Part shown: positions 12,529 through 23,377 of the stretch, piece by piece | Layout of the letters: every line of letters starts with the position of its first letter | Numbering within the stretch: position 1 is the stretch's first letter | Source: Nocardioides seonyuensis | Lineage (GTDB): Bacteria > Actinomycetota > Actinomycetes > Propionibacteriales > Nocardioidaceae | DNA: 64,000 bases | Direction of reading: 5' to 3' | Assembly: GCF_004683965.1 (NCBI RefSeq) | Contig: NZ_CP038436.1 | Span: 372,001-436,000 of the forward strand | Program-made: the position numbers and the translations under genes | The notes under the pieces: model-generated | What the model saw: only the letters and a program-made list of their open reading frames with translations | What the model was told of the DNA's origin: nothing | Databases searched by the model: none

Positions 12529-14184
12529 TCAGCCCAGTGCCGTCGCCAGACCGCTGCGAACCTGCTCGTAGGCCGCCAGCTCGCCCCGGATGGGCTCGAC
12601 GACGAGCTCGGCCGAAACCTCGGAGATGCCGTCGCGAAGCCGCTTGTCGGCGGCCCGGGCACGCGAGCGGGCCGTGAGCGAGACGAGGACCCGGCAGACG
12701 AGCGCGAGCACCACCCCCAGGAGGATGCCGCCGAGGAGCAGCAGGGTCGGGACCGGGAAGCCCCACAGCTCCGGCGTCGGGGGCTCGGGCAGGCGGGCAT
12801 AGGCGCCGAACGCCAGGAGTGCGAGCCAGAGACCGCCCACCACGGCGGCGATGATGAGCGCCCACTGAAGGACACGCACCAGGTGGGCCCACACCGGGAT
12901 CCGATCGGCGCCGAGGTCGGTCGAGCCGACGGCCTTGTCGAGGCGGTCGCCGAGGTCGGGAAGTCGTGAGACCGAAGCTGCACGGACGGCCGTGGACCAG
13001 GCCGGGGTCATGCCTTGCGTCACCTGGTCGGCCAGTGCGCGCACCTCGGTGTCGACGCGCGCCTGCTGGACGCCCGTCGCCTTGGGGACCGAGGTCCGTG
13101 CGGCGCTGGTCATCTGCTTGCCGGCCGCGCCGAGGTCGAGGTGGAGCCGTTTGAGGGGGTCGGGCTTGAACCGCGAGAACCACGCGGTCACCGGCCAGCC
13201 CGTCGCGCGGTTGGCGCGGAGCCGGGTGGAGTCCTCGACCGCCTTGACGACCGTGGGCACGCCGGCGGCCTCGGCGAAGGCGTCGTCCAACGCCGCGATG
13301 CGCTCCTTCGAGAGCTTCGGCGGGGCGGCGGCGCCGGAGGCCTCCCGCAGCCGTTCGGCGGCGGTGCGGACGTCGGCCTCGAGCCGCGCCCGGGTGGTCT
13401 TCTTGGCCGCGACCCTCTTGGCGATGTGGGCCCGGAGCTCGTCGATCCCCCAGCCGTTGCGGGCACTGATGGCCATGACCGGCACCGAGTCGAGGCCGTC
13501 GGCCGCGAGCAGGCGGCGTACGTCGGCGACCATGCCGTCGCGGCGCTCCTCGGGCACCGAGTCGATGTGGTTGAGCACCACCAGCATCACGTCCTGGTGA
13601 CCGGCGAGGGGCTTGAGGAAGCGGTCGTGGATCGCCGCGTCGGCGTACTTCTGCGGGTCGAGCACCCACACCAGCATGTCGGCGAGCCTGACCAGTCGCT
13701 CCACCTCGAGGTGGTGGGAGACCTCGGTCGAGTCGTGGTCGGGCAGGTCGAGGAGCACGACGCCCCGGAGTGCCTCGTCCTCCTTGCCGGTCGACAGCAT
13801 GGAGTCACGGGTGACCTGGTGACGGGCGGGGATGCCGAGCCACTCGAGGAGCTCCTCGGCACCCTCGCGGCCCCACACGCAGGCGGTGGCCCACGAGGTG
13901 GTCGGCCGGCGCACGCCGACCGCGGAGAGCTCGAGCTCGGTCAGGGCGTTGAACGTGGAGGACTTGCCGGAACCGGTCGCACCCGCCAGCGCCACCACCG
14001 TGTGCTCGGCGGAGAGCTTGAGCCGGCTCGCCGCGCGTGCGGAGATGGCGACGGCGTCGTCGACGACCGCGTCGTCCACCCGACCGCGGGCTGCGTCGGC
14101 GGCCTGCTCCAGGCCCGTCACGCGAGCCCCGATGTCAGAGCTCCTGGCGACCAGCTTCTTGGCCCCTTCGAGCAGTGACGTCAT
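12529..14184 (-). CDS. Dynamin-like/YfjP-type membrane GTPase
   Basis: 551 residues. The GTPase domain has G1 GATGSGKSS near residue 68, G3 DLPDHDS near 146, and G4 NHID near 209. A helical region follows, then two hydrophobic segments near 425-450 and 475-500 (VPTLLLLGGILLGVVLALVC), so the protein is membrane-anchored at its C-terminal side. It is the second gene of a pair with the GTPase at 14231-16015, 46 bases apart. Paired bacterial dynamin-like proteins (Streptomyces DynA/DynB, mycobacterial IniA/IniC) remodel or stabilise membranes at septa or under stress. A similar role is inferred from arrangement and domain layout. Confidence 0.8.
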   Translation of the reverse strand: MTSLLEGAKKLVARSSDIGARVTGLEQAADAARGRVDDAVVDDAVAISARAASRLKLSAEHTVVALAGATGSGKSSTFNALTELELSAVGVRRPTTSWATACVWGREGAEELLEWLGIPARHQVTRDSMLSTGKEDEALRGVVLLDLPDHDSTEVSHHLEVERLVRLADMLVWVLDPQKYADAAIHDRFLKPLAGHQDVMLVVLNHIDSVPEERRDGMVADVRRLLAADGLDSVPVMAISARNGWGIDELRAHIAKRVAAKKTTRARLEADVRTAAERLREASGAAAPPKLSKERIAALDDAFAEAAGVPTVVKAVEDSTRLRANRATGWPVTAWFSRFKPDPLKRLHLDLGAAGKQMTSAARTSVPKATGVQQARVDTEVRALADQVTQGMTPAWSTAVRAASVSRLPDLGDRLDKAVGSTDLGADRIPVWAHLVRVLQWALIIAAVVGGLWLALLAFGAYARLPEPPTPELWGFPVPTLLLLGGILLGVVLALVCRVLVSLTARSRARAADKRLRDGISEVSAELVVEPIRGELAAYEQVRSGLATALG

Positions 14185-14230
14185 GGTCTCCCTCAGCGCG
14201 GTTTCGAATGTTGTGCTGTGCGCCCCAAGC

Positions 14231-16015
14231 CTAGGGGGCAGCAGGGTCAGGAGATGACTCTGTGCCCTTTCGTGCCGATTCGAACCGCAGGTCGTCCACC
14301 CGACGAGATGCCGATCTCAGCCGCTCGGGCACCTCGGGGACGACCTCGAGGCTGTCGAGCAGGTCGGTGTAGCGACGACGCTCGCCCTCGAGGAGCTCGC
14401 TGACCTTGACCTCCAGGTCGCGTCGCGCGCGCTCGGCCAGCGAGCGCACCGCCTGGTCCCCGAACACCGCCTCGAGGAGCTTCTGGCCCAGGACGGCGGA
14501 CCCGCCGGCGATGCCGGCCTCCGCGCCGGTGACTCCGGCGGTGTGGGCGAACACCACGACCATCAGGGCGACGGAGAGCCCGTTGACGCCGAACGCGAGG
14601 AACCGCGCCGTCGAGCGCTTGTCGGCGCCCTCCGTGCGGACCATCTCGAGCACGTCGGACTGCCAGTCGCGGACAGCACGCTCGGCGCGGCGCCGGAAGT
14701 CACGCGAGGCCCTGCCGAGGTCCTCGCCCGCGTCCTTGAGCAGGATCTGGCCGGCTGCGGTGGATCGCCACGACCCCTCGGCGCGCTCGGCAGCCGCCTC
14801 GGCGTGCTCGAGGATCAGCGTCTCGAGCCCGGACTCGACCGCGACCGTGACGCGCTCGGCCTGCTGGGACTTGCCCTTGATGACGTTGACGACACGGTCC
14901 CTCAGCCAGCCGACCCGGGTCTCGAGCGAGCGCAGCAGCTCTCCGGTCCCGACGAACTCCTGCCAGCGGGCGAGCACCTCACCGCGCAGCAGGGTGCCGT
15001 CGGCGGACGCCTCGGTGATGGCAGCCGCGGCCTTGTCGTAGGCGGTGTTGGCGTCCTCGCGCAGGCGGCGTACGGCGTCGACCTGCTCGGTGGCCGCGTC
15101 CGCGACGGTGTGGGTCCGCCGGGTGAGGGTGCGGATCGCACCCTCCAGCGTCTGCTTCACCACCGCCGACCGGGCATCGGAGTCCTCGGCGAGCGCCCGC
15201 AGCCAGGATCGGATCTCGGCGACCGCCGGCGCGGACAGGAGCCCCTCCTCGGAGACGGTGCCTTCGGTGACGGTGAACAGCGGCGAGTCCTTCAGGCCGC
15301 GGCTCGCGAGCATCCGGGCCAGGTGCGTCGACACCGTCTCCACCGCATCCGGCGGGGTGCGGTCGAGCACGATCGCCACGGCCGCCGACCGCTCGGCCGC
15401 CTTGCGGAGGAAGTCCCAGGGCACCTGGTCGGCGTAGCGCGCCGCAGAGGTGACGAACAGCCACAGGTCGGCGGCCGCCAGCAGCTGGGCGGCGAGGGTG
15501 CGGTTGCGCTCCTCGACGGAGTCGATGTCGGGGGCGTCGAGGATGGCCAGCCCCTGGGGGACCGCCTCGGACGCCACCAGCTGGAGTGCCTCGGGGTCGT
15601 CGGTCGCGCGCTCGACGCGCTCGAGCTCGGGCAGCAGCCTGTCCTGCTTGAACCAGCGCTCGTCATCAGGGTGGTGCACGAGCACGGGCGACCGGGTGGT
15701 GGGGCGCAGAACGCCGGGAGTCGTGACGCGGCTGCCCACGATCGAGTTGACCAGGGTGGACTTGCCAGCGCCGGTGGAGCCGCCGACCACGGCGAGCAGC
15801 GGCGCGTCGATCGTCATCAGCCTGGGGATGACGTAGTCCTCGAGCTGGTCGACCATCTCCAGACGTGCCGCCCGCTGCTCCTCGGCCTGCGGCAGCTCCA
15901 GCGGCAGGTGCGCCTCCTGGAGGGCGCTGCGCAGCTGGACCAGGGCGGTCAGCATGCGCGTGCTGCCGCCGTCGCGCTCGCCGCGGGCCTCCGGGAGGGT
16001 CTCGTCTGGGCTCAT
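14231..16015 (-). CDS. Dynamin family GTPase (first of a pair)
   Basis: 594 residues. The P-loop GGSTGAGKSTLVNS lies near residue 77, followed by RPTTRSPV (switch I), DAPDIDS (G3, near 160) and LDRTPPD (the G4 position, non-canonical). A long helical stalk follows, with an Ala/Gly-rich hydrophobic stretch near 485-525 (NGLSVALMVVVFAHTAGV). This layout fits bacterial dynamin-like GTPases. The start codon overlaps the PrsW protease stop by 4 bases and the second GTPase follows by 46 bases, so the three are probably one operon. The substitution at G4 (TPPD instead of NKxD) deserves notice. Confidence 0.8.
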   Translation of the reverse strand: MSPDETLPEARGERDGGSTRMLTALVQLRSALQEAHLPLELPQAEEQRAARLEMVDQLEDYVIPRLMTIDAPLLAVVGGSTGAGKSTLVNSIVGSRVTTPGVLRPTTRSPVLVHHPDDERWFKQDRLLPELERVERATDDPEALQLVASEAVPQGLAILDAPDIDSVEERNRTLAAQLLAAADLWLFVTSAARYADQVPWDFLRKAAERSAAVAIVLDRTPPDAVETVSTHLARMLASRGLKDSPLFTVTEGTVSEEGLLSAPAVAEIRSWLRALAEDSDARSAVVKQTLEGAIRTLTRRTHTVADAATEQVDAVRRLREDANTAYDKAAAAITEASADGTLLRGEVLARWQEFVGTGELLRSLETRVGWLRDRVVNVIKGKSQQAERVTVAVESGLETLILEHAEAAAERAEGSWRSTAAGQILLKDAGEDLGRASRDFRRRAERAVRDWQSDVLEMVRTEGADKRSTARFLAFGVNGLSVALMVVVFAHTAGVTGAEAGIAGGSAVLGQKLLEAVFGDQAVRSLAERARRDLEVKVSELLEGERRRYTDLLDSLEVVPEVPERLRSASRRVDDLRFESARKGTESSPDPAAP

Positions 16016-17130
16016 CTGGTCGGCACCACCTGTCCGGGAAAGGAGATGTAGGGACGGATGGACTGCAGCTGTACGACGTGGTCGTGGCCACGGGCGGAGA
16101 AGTCACGGGGGGCGGTGCCGCGCAGGTAGCGGTGGTGGAGGTAGCCGAGCTCGATGGCGGCCGCCTGGTACTCGCGCATCGCGCGCTCGGCCGGCGTCCC
16201 GCCCTGGCGTCGTGCCCAGGCCCGCGCGTGCCGACGGGCGCGGAGGTCGACGAGCCAGGCGATGTCGGTCTCGGGAAGGAGTCCGCGGGCGGCGGCGTCG
16301 GCGAGCGCCTCGGCAAGCAGGCCACGCTCCGAGCGGTGGCGGTAGATCGCGAAGGCGACGACCGCGAGGAAGACGGGGAACATGAGCGTGCCGTAGACGG
16401 CGAAGAAGTGCTCGGTCCCGTTGAGGGTCGCGGAGTTCCAGGCTGCGTGGAGCAGGACCGCCACGACAAGGCCGGCGACGGGGGCGAGCACACGCACCAC
16501 CGGCGGCTTGGAGGAGATCGCGAGCCCGACCCCGATGCCGATGAACGCGGTGAACAACGGGTGCGCGAACGGGCTGACGAGGCAGCGCATGATGAACACA
16601 CCGGCCAGTGCGGTGGTGCCGCCGGGGCCGAGACCGTCGGTGCCGTCGTAGGCCGCAGCCAGGTAGAGGATGTTCTCGGTGAAGGCGAAGCCGATGCCGA
16701 CCATGCCGGCGTAGACGATGCCGTCGAGGACGCCGTCGAGCTCGTGGCGCCGCCACCACAGGAGCAGGACGAGGAACGCTCCCTTGGTGACCTCCTCGGT
16801 GGCCGGCGCGAGCCACTCGAGCGCGTCGCGGTCCGAGGCGCCGCCGACGAGCCCGATCCCCTGGAAGACCAGCGCGGCGGCCGTGGCGACGAACGCGCCC
16901 CAGAGCAGTCCGGCGACGAGGAGCGAGCGGGGCTCGGGCTCGTAGCGGTCGAGCCACATCAGGCAGCCGACGACGGGTCCCACCGGGACTGCGGCGAGGA
17001 GAGCGGCCAGGGCCAATGTGCTCGGTGCGCCCGAGAGAGCGACCACGAGCGCGATCAGCAGGGCGCCCAGCAGGACGAGCACGGAGACCACGACCGTGAA
17101 GGCCACGCTGTCACGGCGGTGTCCGAGCAT
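16012..17130 (-). CDS. PrsW family intramembrane metalloprotease
   Basis: 372 residues with about eight hydrophobic segments. The conserved family motifs are present: EEVTKG near residue 131, the FTEN segment near 171, HPLFTAF near 209 and HAAWN near 250. These Glu and His residues form the proposed metal site of the CAAX/PrsW superfamily. B. subtilis PrsW cleaves an anti-sigma factor; here the substrate is unknown. The ATG at 17130 (MLGHRRD) is used; an in-frame upstream start adds a poor leader. It overlaps the first dynamin-like GTPase by 4 bases and is divergent from the aminopeptidase P gene (56 bases apart). Confidence 0.9.
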   Translation of the reverse strand: MLGHRRDSVAFTVVVSVLVLLGALLIALVVALSGAPSTLALAALLAAVPVGPVVGCLMWLDRYEPEPRSLLVAGLLWGAFVATAAALVFQGIGLVGGASDRDALEWLAPATEEVTKGAFLVLLLWWRRHELDGVLDGIVYAGMVGIGFAFTENILYLAAAYDGTDGLGPGGTTALAGVFIMRCLVSPFAHPLFTAFIGIGVGLAISSKPPVVRVLAPVAGLVVAVLLHAAWNSATLNGTEHFFAVYGTLMFPVFLAVVAFAIYRHRSERGLLAEALADAAARGLLPETDIAWLVDLRARRHARAWARRQGGTPAERAMREYQAAAIELGYLHHRYLRGTAPRDFSARGHDHVVQLQSIRPYISFPGQVVPTR

Positions 17131-17186
17131 GGTCGGCAGCCTAACGGAGCCGTCACCGCGAGGCATGCGCCACGTACAGTGGGCGC

Positions 17187-18597
<1,411 letters not shown>

Positions 18598-18605
<8 letters not shown>

Positions 18606-19767
18606 GTGCCGCCACTACGACGCGCTCCGCTGCCGCTCGTGCACCCTCCTCGAGGTCCCGCGGGCCCGACAGCTCCTCGACAAGGAGGCGCACGTCCGCG
18701 GCCTCGTCGACTCCCCCGTGTGGCTGCCGACCGTGGCGGGCCCCGAGGCGGGCTTCCGCAACAAGGCCAAGATGGTGGTCGGGGGAACGCCGACGGCTCC
18801 CACCCTGGGCATCCTCGACAGTGAGCTGACAGGCATCGACCTGCGTGACTGCGGCCTGCACTCCCCCGGGCTCGTCCGCGCACTCGACGCGATCGGGTCC
18901 TGGCTCGCCGATGCCGAGCTGGCGCCGTACGACGTCCGCGCCCGCCGCGGTGAGTTCAAGCACGTGCTCCTCACCGAGTCCCCCGACCGCGAGCTGATGC
19001 TGCGGCTGGTGCTGCGCTCCACGGCCCTGGAGGCCAAGGTGCGGTCCAGACTGCCCGCCCTGCTCGCGGCGCTGCCGGCCCTGCGCGTGGTGACCCTGAA
19101 CATCCAGCCCGAGCACAAGGCGGTGCTCGAGGGCGAGCGCGAGATCGTCCTGCATGCAGCGTCCGGCGACACGACGCTGCCGATGCGCCTGGGCACCGGG
19201 CTCACGCTGCACCTGGGACCGCGGGCGTTCTTCCAGACCAACACCGAGATCGCCGAGGCGCTCTACACGCAGGCGCGCGAGTGGCTCGCATCGCTTGCGT
19301 CATACGAATCCGCACCCATGGGTTCGGGAGCGCATGACGCATCGTTGCTCAGGATCTGGGACCTCTACTGCGGCGTCGGTGGCTTCGCCCTGCACCTGGC
19401 CGGTCCCGGCCGCGACGTGCTCGGCGTCGAGGTCAGCGCGGACGCGATCGAGGCCGCACGTCGGTCGGCGGCCGAGGCCGGGATCGACGCCCGTTTCGTG
19501 GCCGGCGACGCGACGTCCTACGCCCTGCGCAGCCAGGACCCGCCCGACGTGGTCGTGGTCAACCCACCCCGTCGCGGCATCGGTCCGGACCTCGCCGGGT
19601 GGCTGGAGTCCTCGGGCGTGGAGCACGTCGTCTACTCCTCGTGCAACGCCGAGTCACTGGCCCGCGACCTCGCCCTGATGCCGTCCTTGCGGGTGGTCCA
19701 GGGCCGAGTGCTCGACATGTTCCCGCACACGAGTCACTACGAGGTGATCGTGCTCCTGGAGCGCTGA
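18598..19767 (+). CDS. rlmC: 23S rRNA (uracil(747)-C(5))-methyltransferase RlmC
   Basis: 389 residues. Four cysteines at 4, 12, 15 and 85 match the [4Fe-4S] ligands of RumB/RlmC. A TRAM-less central domain is followed by the AdoMet-binding motif LYCGVGGFALHLAG, then VVVNPPRRGIG and the catalytic Cys in YSSCNAESL. The enzyme makes m5U in 23S rRNA; RlmC is chosen because the TRAM domain is missing. It starts with GTG at 18598 inside the pepP gene. Residues about 231-251 are an extra loop encoded by a 61-bp palindromic sequence (19288-19348), absent from the compact E. coli enzyme. Confidence 0.9.
19288..19348. repeat. Palindromic in-frame insertion within rlmC
   Basis: A 61-bp imperfect inverted repeat centred on ACCCATGGGT near 19319. 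The left arm (19288-19319) and the reverse complement of the right arm share GCA, CG, TGCGTCAT, CG, TCCG and ACCCAT in the same order. It is in frame, adding about 20 residues between the central domain and the methyltransferase core. Confidence 0.6.
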
Positions 19768-19777
19768 CGCCCAGGCT

Positions 19778-20428
19778 TCAGTCCACGCCTCCGAGGCCCG
19801 CGTTGCGCGCCCGCATCACCGCCTCCGAGCGGCTTGACACCTCCAGCTTGGCGAGTGTGTTGGAGACGTGGTTGCGCACGGTCTTGTCGGAGAGGAACAG
19901 GGCACGTGCGATGCCGCGGTTGTCCAGCCCCCGGGCCAGCAGCTCGAGCACCTCCCGCTCGCGCTCGGTGAGCTGCGGGAATGCCTCTCGGCCAGGGACG
20001 GCCGCCAGTCCGGTGAAGTAGCCCGCCAGGCGATCGGCCACCACCGGGCTGAACACCGCCCCGCCCGACGCGACGGCGCGCACGGACTCGACCAGGTCAC
20101 GTCGACCCGCTCCCTTGACGACGAATCCTCGAGCGCCCGCCCTCATCGCGGCCACCACGGCATCGTCGTCGGTCGACATGGTCATCACCAGCACCCGCAC
20201 CTCGGGGTGTCGGGCGGAGAGCTCGCGGACGGCCTCGATGCCCGACCCGTCCGGGAGGTTGAGGTCCATGAGCACGACGTCGGGCGCCAGCTCCGCGGTC
20301 ACGGAGATCGCCGACGCGACATCCTCGGCCTCGCCCACGACCTCGAGGTCGTCATCGGCGCCCAGCGCGGTGTGCACGCCGTCCCTGAAGAGCGGGTGGT
20401 CGTCGACCACCACGACACGAATGCTCAC
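19778..20428 (-). CDS. NarL/LuxR family response regulator
   Basis: 216 residues. The receiver domain has the acidic pair at D9/D10 and the phosphoacceptor Asp55 in VLMDLNLPDGSG, with the conserved Lys in FVVKGAG. The C-terminal LuxR helix-turn-helix starts with LTEREREVLELLARG and contains the recognition helix DKTVRNHVSNTLAKL. Its start overlaps the stop of the histidine kinase gene by 4 bases, so the two are a cognate pair. It probably regulates this locus, including the adjacent membrane protein gene; the targets are inferred. Confidence 0.93.
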   Translation of the reverse strand: MSIRVVVVDDHPLFRDGVHTALGADDDLEVVGEAEDVASAISVTAELAPDVVLMDLNLPDGSGIEAVRELSARHPEVRVLVMTMSTDDDAVVAAMRAGARGFVVKGAGRRDLVESVRAVASGGAVFSPVVADRLAGYFTGLAAVPGREAFPQLTEREREVLELLARGLDNRGIARALFLSDKTVRNHVSNTLAKLEVSSRSEAVMRARNAGLGGVD

Positions 20429-22398
20429 GTCACCTCCATGATGGGCAGCTCCGCCTCCACGGTGGTGCCGTGATCGCCGGAATCGATCTCGAGCATTCCG
20501 CCGACCTCCTCGGCCCGCAGCCGCATCGACTCGACCCCGAGGGCCCCCGACCGCGTCGTTGCCGGCATCCCCTGCCCGTCATCGGCGACCCGCAGCCGGA
20601 TGGCCTCGGGGCTCGCCTGCACGCACAGCTCCACCCGACTGGCACGAGCGTGACGCCTGGCGTTGGTCAGCGCCTCGGCGGCGATGCGGTAGCACGCGAC
20701 CTCGACGGCCGCTCCCAGTGCGGGAAGTGGTCCGACGTCGCCTCGCACCCTCACGTCGGGCGTCGACATGCGCTCGCAGAGCAGGTTCAGGCACCGGGCG
20801 AGACCGAGCTCGTCGAGGGCTGGCGGTCGCAGGTCGTCGGTGGCGTGGCGTACGCCGTCGACGGCCTCGCTCACCGCCGACACGGCGGCCGCCAGCATCC
20901 TTCCCGCCACCTGGTCGTCCACTCGGTCCTGGGCCGACTCGAGCTGGAGGCGAGCACCGGCCAGGGCGGCGCCCACGCCGTCGTGGAGGTCGCTGCGCAG
21001 ACGTCGGCGCTCCTCCTCGCGAGCGGACACCAGGAGCTCACGGCTGCGCTGCAGCCGGGCAGCGAGTCGTACGGCGGCCACAGCGGGGGCGGCCTGGAGC
21101 GCGACCACCTCGAGCACCTCACGGTCCTGCTGGTCCAGCCCTCGCTCACCCGGCCGGGGGGACACGACCAGGCGCCCGACCAGCTCACCGCGGTGGTGCA
21201 GCGGCAGCACCTCGTGGCCGGCTTCGACGTCGTCGACCTCGTGCGGGCCGACAAGAAGGTCGGCGCTCGCCGAGCCGAGCCGCAGGTGCTCCGCGACGGT
21301 GGCGCGCACCGCCTCGGTGACCTCGTCGGGGGTCGTTGCCCCGCGGAGGCGCTCCGCGAGACTGGCCAGCACCACCTGGGGCTGGGCACGGTCGCCGTAG
21401 AACCAACCGTCGACGGCACGGCCCAGGCGGCTCGCCAACGGCTGCAGGGCGAGCCCGGTGAGGCCCGCGGCGACGACGCTCGCCGTGGCTCCGCCGGCGG
21501 GCAGCACCGCACCCAGGAGCGCGAAGAGGGTGAGGTAGAGGCCCGCGAGGCACCCGGCGAGCGTGACGCCCGTGATGGCCCTCCGCAGGGTGGTGTCGAG
21601 GTCGTAGAGCCGGTGGCGCGTGATGGCCAGGGTGATCGCGAGCGGCAGCAGGGCGACCGCGACAGCCTGCACGACCGTCGAGAGCGGCCAGGCCAGGAAA
21701 GAGGTGACGACGACGTCCACGGCGAGCAGGGCAACCGCGCCGAGCAGGACGGTGAGCTGTCGGCGTACGAGCCCCGAGGCACGTCGCCACCGCAGCACCA
21801 GCGAGGTGAGCGCCAGCGCCATCGAGACCATCGAGAGGACTGCGCCCACGACGAAGAACGGGCCGGCCACCGCAGCCGAGGTGACCGGCTTCTCGAGTGT
21901 CGTGGCGCCGACGAAGGGGGTGGGGTGCAGCGCCGTGCCCACCGTCATGGCGACGATGCCGACCACGGCGGCGACGAGCACCGGCCTCCACCGGGGGCTG
22001 GGCAGCCTGCCGTCCGGGAAGACGAGCGGGACCACGGTGACGATCGGTAGGAACGCCGGGACCCAGATGAACCCCTGGAGCTGCACCGCGAACGAGACCC
22101 CGGCAGAGGCTCCGTCCGCGACCGCCGCGACGGCCGTGCCGAGCGCGGCCGCGGCGGCGGCCGTCCCCGAGCCCAGCAGCAGCACCGCAACGGTGCACAC
22201 CGGCGCGGCACCGGCCAGCACGAGCAACGCGCACAACGGGAACGTGATCCCGATGACGACGTCGACGGGTAGGTCACGCACTCCGGTCGAGCTCCATGCG
22301 TTGCCGTTGCTCACCAGCACGACCGCAAGCAGGCATGCAGCCACGCACGCCGCGGCGAGGGCCGCCGCGAGACCTGGCGCGGCGACCCTCGTTGGCAT
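20425..22398 (-). CDS. Membrane sensor histidine kinase (HisKA_3/HATPase)
   Basis: 657 residues from the ATG at 22398. About ten hydrophobic helices fill the first ~330 residues. A GAF-like region follows around 370-450. The dimerisation/phosphoacceptor box LRSDLHDGVGAALAG places His at 472. The ATP-binding N and G boxes lie in the last 120 residues (ALTNARRHARAS and VADDGQGMPAT). This is a NarL-type kinase with a large multi-pass sensor of unknown ligand, partnered with the downstream response regulator. A longer upstream reading frame exists, but the ATG at 22398 begins the first membrane helix. Confidence 0.9.
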   Translation of the reverse strand: MPTRVAAPGLAAALAAACVAACLLAVVLVSNGNAWSSTGVRDLPVDVVIGITFPLCALLVLAGAAPVCTVAVLLLGSGTAAAAAALGTAVAAVADGASAGVSFAVQLQGFIWVPAFLPIVTVVPLVFPDGRLPSPRWRPVLVAAVVGIVAMTVGTALHPTPFVGATTLEKPVTSAAVAGPFFVVGAVLSMVSMALALTSLVLRWRRASGLVRRQLTVLLGAVALLAVDVVVTSFLAWPLSTVVQAVAVALLPLAITLAITRHRLYDLDTTLRRAITGVTLAGCLAGLYLTLFALLGAVLPAGGATASVVAAGLTGLALQPLASRLGRAVDGWFYGDRAQPQVVLASLAERLRGATTPDEVTEAVRATVAEHLRLGSASADLLVGPHEVDDVEAGHEVLPLHHRGELVGRLVVSPRPGERGLDQQDREVLEVVALQAAPAVAAVRLAARLQRSRELLVSAREEERRRLRSDLHDGVGAALAGARLQLESAQDRVDDQVAGRMLAAAVSAVSEAVDGVRHATDDLRPPALDELGLARCLNLLCERMSTPDVRVRGDVGPLPALGAAVEVACYRIAAEALTNARRHARASRVELCVQASPEAIRLRVADDGQGMPATTRSGALGVESMRLRAEEVGGMLEIDSGDHGTTVEAELPIMEVT

Positions 22399-22412
22399 GG
22401 GCGGAAGGCTAG

Positions 22413-23258
22413 TCACAGAGTCTGACCACTGGGGCGGATCTCCGCGATCGCTCGGCCACCAGGCACCATCGCGCCCAGCCGCCACGCAACCATCAGCAGC
22501 ATCCCGACACCGGTGAACAGCACACCGTTCAGCACGCCCTCGGAGAGGGCGAGCATCGCGACGCCGGTCAGCGCGAGGCCACCGCCGGCCACGGCCAGGA
22601 GCTGTCGTGCGGTCGGCAGCAGTGCTCCCAGGAGCCCGGCGACGGCGAGGGTCAAGGTGAGCCACGCCATGTCGAAGTAGTGCGGGTTGTCTGCGTGCAT
22701 GCCCGTGGCGTCGTGCTGGAGCCCGATCTGGTCGACGGCGTACGGCGCCACGACGGCGCCAGCGAGCAGGGCGGCCGTCAGTGCCACCGGGGCGACGTCG
22801 ACCGGCACCCGGAGACGAGCACGTCGCGGCAGCGCCAGCCAGACCACCGAGCCGGTGACCAGGATGAGCACCATCAGCTCACGGGAGCCACCCTGGGGCG
22901 CGGCGACCGCGCAGGCGGTTCCGATGCCGAAGAACGAGAGGTGCAGCAACGCGGAGGCGGTTCCGGGGCGGTACCCGCGCCATGCCGCGACGAGCATGGG
23001 AACGAGGGCTCCGAGCCACAGTGCGGTGAGCAGCAAGCCCTGACCCGTCAGCTGGTGGAACCGGTGCTCCGCCAGGTCACCGGTGGCGAGCATGCGCAGG
23101 AAGTTGAGGGTCCACACCGACGGGACGAGGCACCCGAAGACGCCCCCTGCGACGAGCACCCCGCGGCGCAGGCCGCTGGGGCGACGAGGCGCGTCTGGCG
23201 TCGGAGTGGTCGGCAGGGCGGATGTGAGGGTGGTGCCGGTGTGCTGGTGCACGGTCAT
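22413..23258 (-). CDS. Multi-pass membrane protein, unknown
   Basis: 281 residues with seven to eight hydrophobic helices, beginning near residue 31 after a Thr/Pro-rich cytosolic leader. No catalytic motif is obvious. The segment HDATGMHADNPHYFDMAW, between helices, carries several His and Asp residues and could be an extracytoplasmic loop. It lies 14 bases upstream of the histidine kinase gene on the same strand, so it probably belongs to the same operon as an accessory sensor component or a target. I do not recognise the family. Confidence 0.7.
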   Translation of the reverse strand: MTVHQHTGTTLTSALPTTPTPDAPRRPSGLRRGVLVAGGVFGCLVPSVWTLNFLRMLATGDLAEHRFHQLTGQGLLLTALWLGALVPMLVAAWRGYRPGTASALLHLSFFGIGTACAVAAPQGGSRELMVLILVTGSVVWLALPRRARLRVPVDVAPVALTAALLAGAVVAPYAVDQIGLQHDATGMHADNPHYFDMAWLTLTLAVAGLLGALLPTARQLLAVAGGGLALTGVAMLALSEGVLNGVLFTGVGMLLMVAWRLGAMVPGGRAIAEIRPSGQTL

Positions 23259-23377
23259 GGGATGTCCTTTGCGGAGGTGGTCGATCTGACAGCACCAGCC
23301 TCGAACGCCCGGTGTCCCGACGACATCCGCGCACTGTCCCGACTCTGTCCCGGGCGGCGCATCGGAGCGCGACCGCG

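Noticed and set aside
14543..16051. A 502-codon plus-strand frame opposite the dynamin-like GTPase
   Set aside because: GC-driven antisense frame with no domain, versus a good GTPase on the minus strand.
20470..22050. A 526-codon plus-strand frame opposite the histidine kinase
   Set aside because: Composition is Arg/Gly/His-rich and shows no domain; the kinase on the other strand is certain.
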